A DNA stretch of 64,000 nucleotides from NCBI GenBank assembly GCA_900539455.1, contig UQCD01000004.1, forward strand, positions 70,146 through 134,145. The letters run 5' to 3'. A model generated the notes under the pieces. It did no database searches. It was not told where the DNA came from and worked only from the letters and a program-made list of their open reading frames with translations. Numbering within the stretch: position 1 is the stretch's first letter; each line of letters opens with the position of its first letter. Below are positions 44,710 through 53,086 of the stretch, one piece after another. A program made the translations under genes and the position numbers. Source of the stretch: an uncultured Eubacteriales bacterium. GTDB taxonomy: Bacteria > Bacillota > Clostridia > Lachnospirales > Lachnospiraceae.

Positions 44710-45018
44710 TTATTTAATAAAATCTAAAATCTGTGACTTTGGAACAGCACCAACAGACTTTTTAACTGCTTCTCCATTTTCAAATAAAATAAGCATTGGT
44801 ATACTCATAACACCAAATTTTACTGCTAAATCCGGCTGCTCATCAACATTTACCTTGCCAACCTTTACAGAGGTTACCTCCTCTGCCACCTGGTCTACAA
44901 GTGGTGAAAGCATCTGACAAGGTCCACACCATGATGCCCAGAAATCAACTAAAACCGGCTTATCACTATTTACGACCTCTGCCTCAAAATTTTCTACTGT
45001 AATATTTACTACTGACAT
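44710..45018 (-). CDS. trxA: Thioredoxin TrxA
   Basis: A 102-residue thioredoxin with the active site LVDFWASWCGPCQMLSPLVD (WCGPC), the following cis-proline segment GVMSIPMLILFENG and a normal length. It supplies reducing power to ribonucleotide reductase, peroxidases and others. It sits about 35 bases upstream of trxB, in one transcript. A hairpin (45049-45074) lies in the leader. Confidence 0.95.
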   Translation of the reverse strand: MSVVNITVENFEAEVVNSDKPVLVDFWASWCGPCQMLSPLVDQVAEEVTSVKVGKVNVDEQPDLAVKFGVMSIPMLILFENGEAVKKSVGAVPKSQILDFIK

Positions 45019-45048
45019 ATTTTTCTCCTTTCTCTACTGTACGCTATT

Positions 45049-45074
45049 GGATATTTGTAAAACTGCAAATATCC
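45049..45074. other. Hairpin in the trxA leader
   Basis: GGATATTTG (45049-45057) pairs with CAAATATCC (45066-45074). It lacks a following T-run on the minus strand, so leader control or end of the preceding transcript are both possible. Confidence 0.4.
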
Positions 45075-45126
45075 TCGTTACTTTATAAGTATTTACTATA
45101 TTTACAATTTTTATTTGCATTTTCCC

Positions 45127-47460
45127 TTAAAGCTTAGCTTCTGCATCCTCAACTGATTTATAGCCATATAAAACTGCTGTATTGTTCATAATCTTATAAG
45201 CAAGATTTATATTATTTTCAATACATCCAGTGATAAATCTGCCATAAAGTATTAAGGTTTCGTCTGAATAAGTTCCTAATTCTCCTCTAAGATAGGTTTC
45301 ATACGAGGTATTATATATGTTGTCCTCGTAGGTGTGTATGCTTCTAGCATTTGCTGCCATTTTAGGATATTCCTTTGCAAACTCTTCCATCATACTTATC
45401 TGAATTTCAATAATTGCCTCTTGAATTTGTAATCTGCCTTCATCTCTAGCTGGCAACTGATTTTTGATTTTGGAATATTCAGCAGGTGATGTATATTCCA
45501 TCATTCTTGCATATTTTTCAGCAATTAAATTCCATCCTTTTCTTTCTGCCTCTGCTAAATCTAAATAATAACTTTTTAAAAGTTCCTCGCTAAATGCCAT
45601 ATACTGACTTCTTCTCATAATGTTGAAGGTATTAAAATCGTCCTGACAGTCAGCTCGTCCACCTATATTTTCCACCTTGTCAAACTGCTTCCACTCCAGG
45701 CTTATTACCTTGTCTACTAAAGAAGCTTCATCATCAGTCAATGCTTTTAATCCTTCTCTTACCTTTTGTAATATGGCACCTGTGTAATGGTCTAAGTAGG
45801 TATCTTTTCCTTCAATAATTCCCATTTTATTCATTTCTTTTACTATTAATTTTGCAATTAATTCAAAGTTTGAAGCAGCAACATCCTCATTTATTGCAAT
45901 AGTATCCAGAATATCACCTATCTCTGATAAAACAGGAAGCTTTTCTAAGCCTTTTCGCAGCCATTTGTAATATGGTGCATAAGTACGATTAAGTAAATAT
46001 ACCAGCTTCATACAATGCTCCATTCCCATAGCAATAGACATTTTTGACGCTACATATTCCTCTCTTAATTTCATTCTGGAGTAATTGTACTGGGCTGACT
46101 GGGAATACAAATACATTTCATTGGCAATTCTTGTCAGCCATACAGTGTCGTTATAGTAGTCTGACAAATACTTTCTTATATCTGTAACCTGACAATTATT
46201 ATTTGTAAAAATCACACCATTACTTGCCATTGCCAGTTTTTCCTCTTTTACTGAGTACCATTCCTCATCAGTAACAGGCAAATGGTCTAATTCTAAAATG
46301 TTTGTATAATAGCTTTTGGTTTCTACAACTCCGTCAACCTTGTTAATATTAAGCGAGGCATTGATTTTAATGTTGTAATCCTTGTAAAAACGCTCTAATT
46401 GGTTTTCGTATTCACTTTGTAATTGATTTCCAATAGCAAACAGAGTTTCCTTGTCAACAAATAAAAACAATCTGACATTACAATCATGGTCATAGGAATA
46501 TTCATCATCAAAGCCAAAACATTCCGAACCATAGCCAGTTATTCCCACACCGATTTTGTCCTCATAAGCACCAAAATCCTTGTGAATAGCTTCTTTTAAA
46601 TATCCCTCATAAAACAAGCGGCACTTTTCCACAAAGCTGCCTGACCTACTGTCATTTACCTTTTGCTCATCTATTAATTCCTGAACCTTTTTTACATTTT
46701 CCTCAAGAATATAATAGTTGGCTGTTCTTCCTAAATGCTTTTCAATATTTGCCATAGCCTTAAGGTAATTTTTCTTAGCCTCTACATATTCTCCCTTAGC
46801 ATACATAATATCGCCTAAGGCTGCTAATGCACCACTGTAATGATAGTTTTTTTCACCGTCAGCTACAAATATATCTATGGCCTTTTTCTCATATACCATA
46901 GCTTCATCAAGCCTGCCCAGCTTTGCAAGAGTAGCTGCCATATTGGTCAGTGTAGTAGCCTGTTCTATCTGGGTATCCTTGTACAAAACTATTATTCCAT
47001 AAGCTTTATTTAAAAGCTCATACGCCTTTTTATATTCACCCTTTTCCTGATACAGCAATGAATAATTGTTGTATAAACCAGCTTTTTTTCTATCGTACTT
47101 ATCAAGCTTTTCATCATATATAGCCAATGCTTTTTTATAGCATTCCTCTGATTTTTCTAAAAGTTTAAAGGCTCTATAGGCATTTCCTACATTTATAAGT
47201 GTAGTTGCATACTGAATAGTATTATTCATATTTAAATCATCAAGCAGCTTTATTACCTGCTCACAGCAATATACACCCTTTTCTTCCTTACCAATATCTC
47301 TGCAAAACCCAATAGCTTCGTTTAGAAGTGTAATCAAGCTTAATATGTCATCTTCTTTTGTGGCAGCACATATCATTTTGTCGAGAAATTCTTCTATCTG
47401 ATTTGCACTACAGCTTCCAAACATATTGTCATATTCGTCCAATACTTCGTTTATATTCAT
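45127..47460 (-). CDS. TPR-DUF4037-DUF4125 multidomain protein
   Basis: A 777-residue protein with three parts. Residues about 60-265 are TPR repeats (ATTLINVGNAYRAFKLLEKS, ALAALGDIMYAKGEYVEAKK). Residues about 285-575 match DUF4037, a nucleotidyltransferase-like fold, with VGITGYGSECFGFDDEYSYD and then HDCNVRLFLFV, where the Gly-Ser and the paired Asp residues are placed as in the NTase fold. Residues about 585-775 match DUF4125 (VISLEWKQFDKVENIGGRAD, MRRSQYMAFSEELLKSYY). It has no signal peptide. The substrate is unknown; a nucleotide-transfer or toxin-like activity controlled by TPR contacts is an inference. It stands alone on the minus strand. Confidence 0.8.
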   Translation of the reverse strand: MNINEVLDEYDNMFGSCSANQIEEFLDKMICAATKEDDILSLITLLNEAIGFCRDIGKEEKGVYCCEQVIKLLDDLNMNNTIQYATTLINVGNAYRAFKLLEKSEECYKKALAIYDEKLDKYDRKKAGLYNNYSLLYQEKGEYKKAYELLNKAYGIIVLYKDTQIEQATTLTNMAATLAKLGRLDEAMVYEKKAIDIFVADGEKNYHYSGALAALGDIMYAKGEYVEAKKNYLKAMANIEKHLGRTANYYILEENVKKVQELIDEQKVNDSRSGSFVEKCRLFYEGYLKEAIHKDFGAYEDKIGVGITGYGSECFGFDDEYSYDHDCNVRLFLFVDKETLFAIGNQLQSEYENQLERFYKDYNIKINASLNINKVDGVVETKSYYTNILELDHLPVTDEEWYSVKEEKLAMASNGVIFTNNNCQVTDIRKYLSDYYNDTVWLTRIANEMYLYSQSAQYNYSRMKLREEYVASKMSIAMGMEHCMKLVYLLNRTYAPYYKWLRKGLEKLPVLSEIGDILDTIAINEDVAASNFELIAKLIVKEMNKMGIIEGKDTYLDHYTGAILQKVREGLKALTDDEASLVDKVISLEWKQFDKVENIGGRADCQDDFNTFNIMRRSQYMAFSEELLKSYYLDLAEAERKGWNLIAEKYARMMEYTSPAEYSKIKNQLPARDEGRLQIQEAIIEIQISMMEEFAKEYPKMAANARSIHTYEDNIYNTSYETYLRGELGTYSDETLILYGRFITGCIENNINLAYKIMNNTAVLYGYKSVEDAEAKL

Positions 47461-47490
47461 ATTGCAGCCTCCTCTGATGAGTGTTTACAA

Positions 47491-48438
47491 TTATAAAGAT
47501 AATCCTAGCTTTGCATCACAGCCTAACATAATATTTAAACATTCTATGGCTGCCCCGGATGCTCCCTTTCCTAAATTGTCATACTGTGCTGATACAACTG
47601 CTCTATCATCATTTCCAGTAACATATATTCTCATTCCGTCATACATTGAACAGGCTACACCTGAAAGCATATTACCCTGTTCTTCCTCTGCACCAAGAGG
47701 CATTACCTTGATAAATTCCTTGCCTGCATAATGCTTTTCATATAATCTATGTAATTCCTCTAAGGTGTTGTGTGACTTTAATAAATCCATATAAATAGGC
47801 ACTGAAACTACCATTCCACTATAATAATCTGCAACTATAGGTGAAAATAATGGTTCTCTGTCTAAGCCTGTAACAGCCTTCATTTCCTTTAAATGCTTAT
47901 GCTTTTGTGATAGTGCATATTCTCTGGGTGCATTTAATAAAACATTTTCTCTTTCAGCCTCGTATTCAGCAATCATTTTCTTTCCACCACCACTATAGCC
48001 AGTAAGTGAAAAGGCTGTAGCTCTGTAATCACTTCCCATAACATTATTTGCTATAAGAGGATATACTACTGAAATAAAGCCCGAAGCATGACAGCCCGGA
48101 ACAGCTATTCTCTTTCCATTTTTTATTGCCTCATAATGCTTATCAGACAATTCTGGAAATCCATATGCCCAGCCTTCACTTGTTCTATGAGCTGTAGAGG
48201 TATCGATAATTCTTACATTTTCATTTTCCACAAGGCTGACTGACTCAATAGCTGCTGCATCTGGCAAACAAAGAAATGTAATATCTGATTCATTGATTAA
48301 TCTTTTTCTTTCATTTATATCTTTACGAAGGTCAGAAGAGATTTTTAAAAGCTCAATATCATCTCTGTTTTCAAATCGTTCAAAAATTCTAAGTCCTGTT
48401 GTTCCTTCACTTCCATCAATAAAAATCTTTGTTTTCAT
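47491..48438 (-). CDS. argC: N-acetyl-gamma-glutamyl-phosphate reductase ArgC
   Basis: A 315-residue ArgC of the shorter type 2 form: KIFIDGSEGTTGLRIFERF (NADP loop), ITFLCLPDAAAIESV, then the active site with cysteine IAVPGCHASGFISVVYPLI. It carries out the third step of arginine synthesis. No other arg gene lies in the window, so the gene is separated from its pathway. TTGTGTA-type palindromes were not seen. Upstream is the DEAD-box gene by about 38 bases. Confidence 0.9.
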   Translation of the reverse strand: MKTKIFIDGSEGTTGLRIFERFENRDDIELLKISSDLRKDINERKRLINESDITFLCLPDAAAIESVSLVENENVRIIDTSTAHRTSEGWAYGFPELSDKHYEAIKNGKRIAVPGCHASGFISVVYPLIANNVMGSDYRATAFSLTGYSGGGKKMIAEYEAERENVLLNAPREYALSQKHKHLKEMKAVTGLDREPLFSPIVADYYSGMVVSVPIYMDLLKSHNTLEELHRLYEKHYAGKEFIKVMPLGAEEEQGNMLSGVACSMYDGMRIYVTGNDDRAVVSAQYDNLGKGASGAAIECLNIMLGCDAKLGLSL

Positions 48439-48475
48439 AATACTCTTTTCTCCTTTGACAGACTTTTTATACTAT

Positions 48476-50119
48476 CTATTTACTTTTTCTTTTAACTGCT
48501 TCACCCTTATAGTTTATATTATTTGGCAGAGAATTTCTATTTCTCTCACTTCTTTTATTTATTCTTCCTGTATCTGCATTGTTTCTTCTATCATTATTTT
48601 TATAACTGCCGTAGCTTCCTTTATTGTAATCTCGTCCTCTCTCTCCGTTTCTCCTATCTTCACCTGACTTTCCTCTGCCACCTCTGTTATAGCCTCTTCC
48701 TTCATCTCTTGACACTCCTCTGCCGCCTCTTACATATCCTCTTTGACCAAAGCTTCCACCATTATCTCGTCTTCCATATGAGTTTCTGCCTCTAGTATAT
48801 TTTTCTATTACTATTTCCTCTGGCTCTTCACCCATATGGGATTTAAGTAATGCGGCTGCAAGTGCGACTGCTGACTCTCCGGTTTCTTCTATTTTTGCTT
48901 CAATAAGAGGCAGAATACCAGACAAATCCTCTTCCTCTATAATTTTGTTTATGGCTTCAAATACCTTGTTGGCTTTAGCATTTTTAACCTCTTTTACAGA
49001 AGGTATTTCTCTTTTTGTCATTTTAGTTTTACAAACTCTTTCTATTTCTCTAATTCTGTAAATCTCTCTGCCAACTACAAGTGTAAAGGCTCTGCCTTCT
49101 CTACCGGCTCTGCCTGTTCTTCCTATTCTATGAACATAATACTCAATATCCTGTGGAATATCATAATTAATAACAGCTTCTACATCATCTACATCAATTC
49201 CTCTTGCTGCAACATCTGTAGCAATAAGAATATTTGAAGTACCATTTCTAAAGCTATTCATAACCTTATCTCTTTGATGCTGTGATAAATCTCCGTGAAG
49301 TCCCTCTGCTAAATAGCCCTTTCTCTTTAAATACTCACAAAGCTTATCTACCATAGTCTTTGTATTGCAAAAAACAAGTGTTCTCTTTGGTGCATAATAA
49401 TCTAATATTCTTGCAGCTACCTCATTTTTGTTGTTGGTATTTACTTCGTAGTAATACTGCTTAATTGTAGACATTGTAAGCTCTTTTTTTACAACCTTTA
49501 TAATCTTTGCATCTTCTCTAAGATATTTTTTAGTTATATCTAATATTGCCTGTGGCATTGTTGCTGAAAATAATGCTGTCTGATGTTCACTAGGAATATC
49601 CCTGAGTATTGTTTCTATATCCTCTCTAAAGCCCATATTTAACATTTCATCAGCTTCATCTAAAACAAGCATTTTTAGATTTCCAAGCTTTAAAGTATGT
49701 CTTCTCATATGGTCCATTACTCTTCCTGGTGTTCCAACTACAATGGAAATCTTTCCTCGAAGAGCCTTTATCTGTCTGCTTATATCTGTACCACCATATA
49801 TTGGGAGAATTTTAACTCCATGCAGATACCTTGCAAATTTTCTAAGCTCATCTGATGCCTGTATAGCAAGCTCTCTTGTTGGGCAAAGCACCAAGCCCTG
49901 AACACTGCTGTCCTCTGGGTCTATTTTTTGTATTAAAGGTATACCAAATGCTGCTGTTTTTCCTGTACCTGTCTGTGCCTGACCTATAATGTCCTCGCCA
50001 TCTAAAAGCACTGGTATAGCCTGTTCTTGTATAGGGGTAAGCTGACTGAAACCGATTTCTGTTATGCCTCTTATTATTTGACTATTAATTATGCTCTCGT
50101 TACTATTCAATAAATCCAT
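48476..50119 (-). CDS. DEAD-box ATP-dependent RNA helicase with Arg/Gly-rich tail
   Basis: A 547-residue DEAD-box helicase, CshA/DeaD type. Q motif GFSQLTPIQEQAIPVLLDGE; motif I QAQTGTGKTAAFGIP; II LVLDEADEMLNMGF; III FSATMP; IV-VI in TLVFCNTKTMVDKLCEYL, ATDVAARGIDVDDVEAVINY and HRIGRTGRAGREGRAFTLV. After residue about 430 comes a disordered tail rich in RGG, GRGY, SYG and Asn (RGGRGVSRDEGRGYNRGGRG), which helps RNA binding. Such helicases are often cold-induced. It follows argC in the same direction but with its own upstream region. Confidence 0.93.
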   Translation of the reverse strand: MDLLNSNESIINSQIIRGITEIGFSQLTPIQEQAIPVLLDGEDIIGQAQTGTGKTAAFGIPLIQKIDPEDSSVQGLVLCPTRELAIQASDELRKFARYLHGVKILPIYGGTDISRQIKALRGKISIVVGTPGRVMDHMRRHTLKLGNLKMLVLDEADEMLNMGFREDIETILRDIPSEHQTALFSATMPQAILDITKKYLREDAKIIKVVKKELTMSTIKQYYYEVNTNNKNEVAARILDYYAPKRTLVFCNTKTMVDKLCEYLKRKGYLAEGLHGDLSQHQRDKVMNSFRNGTSNILIATDVAARGIDVDDVEAVINYDIPQDIEYYVHRIGRTGRAGREGRAFTLVVGREIYRIREIERVCKTKMTKREIPSVKEVKNAKANKVFEAINKIIEEEDLSGILPLIEAKIEETGESAVALAAALLKSHMGEEPEEIVIEKYTRGRNSYGRRDNGGSFGQRGYVRGGRGVSRDEGRGYNRGGRGKSGEDRRNGERGRDYNKGSYGSYKNNDRRNNADTGRINKRSERNRNSLPNNINYKGEAVKRKSK

Positions 50120-50393
50120 ATTTTTCCTCTTTCTAGTATGTATATATTCAAATCTTTATTCTAAATTATAAAATATTCTATATGGGAATTTTATAATAAT
50201 CCAATTTGCTCTATTATACACCATACCTGTTAGTATAGCATAACTTTAACTATATTTGTAGAAAAGTTTCTACTAAAAATTATGTCTTAACAAAAAAAAC
50301 ATTGTGCAATTACTACATTTCTATTACAATATCACATAGACGATAGTTAATAGCTTCTGTCGTTACAATTTTAATATAATGTGAGGTGTCCAA
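50120..50393. other. Divergent promoter region, DEAD-box helicase / PurF-like gene
   Basis: No gene is seen. On the plus strand TTGTGC (50302-50307) and TACAAT (50325-50330) are 17 bases apart, and TATAAT (50375-50380) lies closer to the start. On the minus strand a long leader precedes the helicase gene, as is common for cold-shock helicases. Confidence 0.5.
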
Positions 50394-51800
50394 ATGGGCG
50401 GATTTTTTGGAGTCGCAGCAAAGGAAGACTGCGTTTTTGACTTATTTTTTGGTACAGACTATCATTCACACTTAGGTACCAGACGAGGTGGTATGGCTGT
50501 ATATGGCAAAGATGGATTTGACAGGTCTATCCACAACATCGAAAACTCTCCTTTTAGGACAAAGTTTGATAAAGATGTTCAAACCATGAAGGGAAATTTA
50601 GGTATTGGCTGTATTTCAGATTTCGAGCCACAGCCTCTTATTGTGCGTTCGCATCATGGAACTTACGCTATTACTACAGTTAGTAAAATTAATAATTCTG
50701 ATGAAATTATTGATAAAATTTTCTCAGCTGGAAATTCCCACTTTCTTGAAATGAGTGGTGGTGATGTAAATCCTACTGAGTTAGTAGCTGCCATTATTAA
50801 TCAAAAAGAAAATTTAATTGACGGTATTAAATATGCCTTAGAAATAATTGATGGCTCACTTAGCTTATTGTTGCTTACCCCTAAGGGTATTTATGCTGCC
50901 AGAGATAAATACGGCAGAACTCCTATTGTAATTGGAGAAAAGGATTCTGCTTTCTGTCTTGCCTTTGAACAATTCTCCTTCTTAAATCTGGGATATACAG
51001 TTTATAAGGAATTAGGTCCTGGTGAAATAGATGTTGTTACTCCAACAGGTGTTAAAACTCTTGTTGCTCCAGGAAAGGATATGAAAATATGTACTTTCCT
51101 TTGGGTTTATTATGGCTATCCAAGCAGCTCCTACGAAGGCATCAGTGTTGAACAAATGCGTTACAACTGTGGTGTTCATATGGCAAAAAGAGATAATGTT
51201 AAGCCGGATATTGTAGCCGGTGTTCCAGATTCTGGTACTGCTCACGCTATTGGCTATGCCAATGAGTCAGGTATTCCATTTTCAAGACCTTTTATTAAAT
51301 ATACTCCTACCTGGCCTCGTTCCTTTATGCCAACTATTCAAAGTCAGCGTAACTTAATTGCCAAAATGAAGCTTATCGCAGTACATGACCTTATTAAAGA
51401 TAAGAGCCTTTTACTTATAGATGATTCTATTGTTCGTGGAACACAGCTTAGAGAAACTACTGAATTTTTATATGATAGTGGTGCCAAAGAAGTACATATT
51501 CGTCCTGCCTGTCCTCCACTTATATATGGTTGTAAGTATTTAAACTTCTCCCGTTCCTCTTCAGAAATGGATCTCATTACAAGGCGTGTTATTCAAAAGC
51601 TTGAGGGTGGTGATGTTACTGATGAAATATTACAGGAATATGCAGACCCAGATTCAGAAAAATACGAAAGAATGGTTGAAGAAATCCGTAAGGCATTAAA
51701 CTTTACTACTTTAAAATTCAATCGTCTTGATGATATGTTAGACTCTGTAGGTATTGACAAGTGCAAGCTTTGTACCTACTGCTGGAATGGACAGGAATAA
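50394..51800 (+). CDS. PurF-like protein with a degenerate glutaminase site
   Basis: A 468-residue relative of amidophosphoribosyltransferase. The phosphoribosyl half is well kept: GVPDSGTAHAIGYANESGIP and the PRPP loop LLIDDSIVRGTQLRETTEF. The glutaminase half is not: the protein begins MGGFFGV, where active PurF has MCGIFGI, so the nucleophilic cysteine is a glycine. The RGQESAGI and HNG motifs read RRGGMAV and HHG. An in-frame TGA stops four codons upstream, so no pro-peptide with a cysteine exists. C-terminal cysteines (DKCKLCTYCWNG) suit an Fe-S cluster. It may use ammonia, or act on another substrate. Confidence 0.85.
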   Translation: MGGFFGVAAKEDCVFDLFFGTDYHSHLGTRRGGMAVYGKDGFDRSIHNIENSPFRTKFDKDVQTMKGNLGIGCISDFEPQPLIVRSHHGTYAITTVSKINNSDEIIDKIFSAGNSHFLEMSGGDVNPTELVAAIINQKENLIDGIKYALEIIDGSLSLLLLTPKGIYAARDKYGRTPIVIGEKDSAFCLAFEQFSFLNLGYTVYKELGPGEIDVVTPTGVKTLVAPGKDMKICTFLWVYYGYPSSSYEGISVEQMRYNCGVHMAKRDNVKPDIVAGVPDSGTAHAIGYANESGIPFSRPFIKYTPTWPRSFMPTIQSQRNLIAKMKLIAVHDLIKDKSLLLIDDSIVRGTQLRETTEFLYDSGAKEVHIRPACPPLIYGCKYLNFSRSSSEMDLITRRVIQKLEGGDVTDEILQEYADPDSEKYERMVEEIRKALNFTTLKFNRLDDMLDSVGIDKCKLCTYCWNGQE

Positions 51801-51832
51801 GCTTTAATCAATTATAAATAATATGCAAAAAT

Positions 51833-51897
51833 AATGTCAGGCAAACCCAGCAATATAGCATAATTTATTTGTTATATTGCTGGGCTTGCCTGACATT
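51833..51897. repeat. Inverted-repeat element, copy C of the AATGYCAGRCA family
   Basis: AATGTCAGGCAA then ACCCAGCAATATA pair with TATATTGCTGGG then TTGCCTGACATT, giving a stem of about 27 pairs with one bulge. It lies after the PurF-like gene and before the convergent ZIP gene and may end transcription. Confidence 0.75.
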
Positions 51898-51989
51898 TTA
51901 TATTATATTATTTTATTTTCATAATCCTGTAATTGCTGAAAATACTGTCTATGAACACAACATTTTCAACAACTCTATAAAGCATAAAT

Positions 51990-52766
51990 CTATCCAAGTG
52001 CTACATCAAGTATCATCATTATGGCAAAGCCTATTGCAAAGCCCCAGGTGGTTATATCTGTTTTATTATCCTTAAAGCTTTCTGGTAATAATTCCTCAAT
52101 AACAACATATATCATTGCTCCGGCTGCAAAGGATAACAAATATGGCAAAGCATTGGATATTGCTCCTGCTGCTAATAATGTAAGTCCTCCAGCTACAGGC
52201 TCTACAACTCCGGATATTACTCCATAAAAGAAAGACTTCTTTTTACTGTTGCCCTCGCCTCTTAATGGCAATGAAACAATTGCACCTTCCGGGAAATTCT
52301 GTATTGCAATACCTATAGATAATGCTAATGCAGATGCAATGCTTACATTTGAGCTTTTATCTAAAAGTCCTGCTAAGACTACTCCTACTGCCATACCCTC
52401 TGGTATATTATGAAGCGTTACTGCCAGCACTAACATTGTAGTATTATTTAATTTTGAATGTGGACCTTCCGGCTCTTTTTCATTCATATGCAGATGTGGT
52501 GTAATTCTGTCCAACACAAACAAAAACAATATTCCTAAGAAAAATCCTATTGCCGCTGGAATAAATGCTAATTTTCCCATAGACTCTGACATTTTCATTG
52601 AAGGAATCAAAAGTGACCATACGGAAGCAGCCACCATAACACCAGAGGCAAAGCCTAAAAGTGCCTTCTGCACCCAATCCTTCAGCCCTGATTTCATAAA
52701 AAAAACACAAGCAGCACCTAATACTGTGCCTGCAAAGGGAATTAATAATCCTATCATATATATCAT
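51990..52766 (-). CDS. ZIP-family divalent metal transporter
   Basis: A 258-residue ZIP protein with about eight membrane spans. The metal site is shown by the fourth-span motif VTLHNIPEGMAVGVVLA and a fifth-span NFPEGAIVSLPL, both typical of ZupT/GufA-type proteins. The variable loop has histidines (PHLHMNEKEPEGPH). It imports or exports zinc, iron, cobalt or manganese. Gene order next to the Feo locus suggests shared metal control, but no operator was found upstream. Confidence 0.9.
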   Translation of the reverse strand: MIYMIGLLIPFAGTVLGAACVFFMKSGLKDWVQKALLGFASGVMVAASVWSLLIPSMKMSESMGKLAFIPAAIGFFLGILFLFVLDRITPHLHMNEKEPEGPHSKLNNTTMLVLAVTLHNIPEGMAVGVVLAGLLDKSSNVSIASALALSIGIAIQNFPEGAIVSLPLRGEGNSKKKSFFYGVISGVVEPVAGGLTLLAAGAISNALPYLLSFAAGAMIYVVIEELLPESFKDNKTDITTWGFAIGFAIMMILDVALG

Positions 52767-52818
52767 TCCTATTTATCCTCCTTTCATTATATTCTATATT
52801 AACCAATAAGAAACCTTT

Positions 52819-52968
52819 TTAGTGGCAATGTCCTCCACAATTCCTGCAATCTCCACCACAATGCAAAGACTTTCCTGCTTTTTTATCCTTAACCATACTT
52901 TTAATTATCAAGCCAATAATTACCCCTAATACTACTAAAGTTATACCTGTTCCAATTATTGTATCCAT
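52819..52968 (-). CDS. FeoB-associated Cys-rich membrane protein
   Basis: A 49-residue protein, too short for most gene finders: one N-terminal membrane span (TIIGTGITLVVLGVIIGLII), a short basic linker, and a cysteine tail LHCGGDCRNCGGHCH. AGGAGG lies six bases before ATG 52966-52968. This is the FeoB-associated Cys-rich family found directly after feoB in Firmicutes, possibly delivering or sensing iron at FeoB. It lies 118 bases beyond the feoB stop, after a hairpin. Confidence 0.85.
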   Translation of the reverse strand: MDTIIGTGITLVVLGVIIGLIIKSMVKDKKAGKSLHCGGDCRNCGGHCH

Positions 52969-53034
52969 AAGCTGCCTCCTGCAAAAACTATGTGACTACA
53001 TTACTACCACAGCATTAAAGCTATAATTAAAGTT

Positions 53035-53065
53035 ATTGCCCATATTATACAACAATATGGGCAAT
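53035..53065. terminator. Hairpin after feoB
   Basis: ATTGCCCATATT (53035-53046) pairs perfectly with AATATGGGCAAT (53054-53065). It lies about 20 bases past the feoB stop, before the Cys-rich gene, and may limit readthrough. Confidence 0.55.
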
Positions 53066-53086
53066 TAATACTATCTTATACTATTT

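Noticed and set aside
50120..50393. Possible purine riboswitch before the PurF-like gene
   Set aside because: No purine aptamer core pairs could be found; only a weak stem near 50340-50365.
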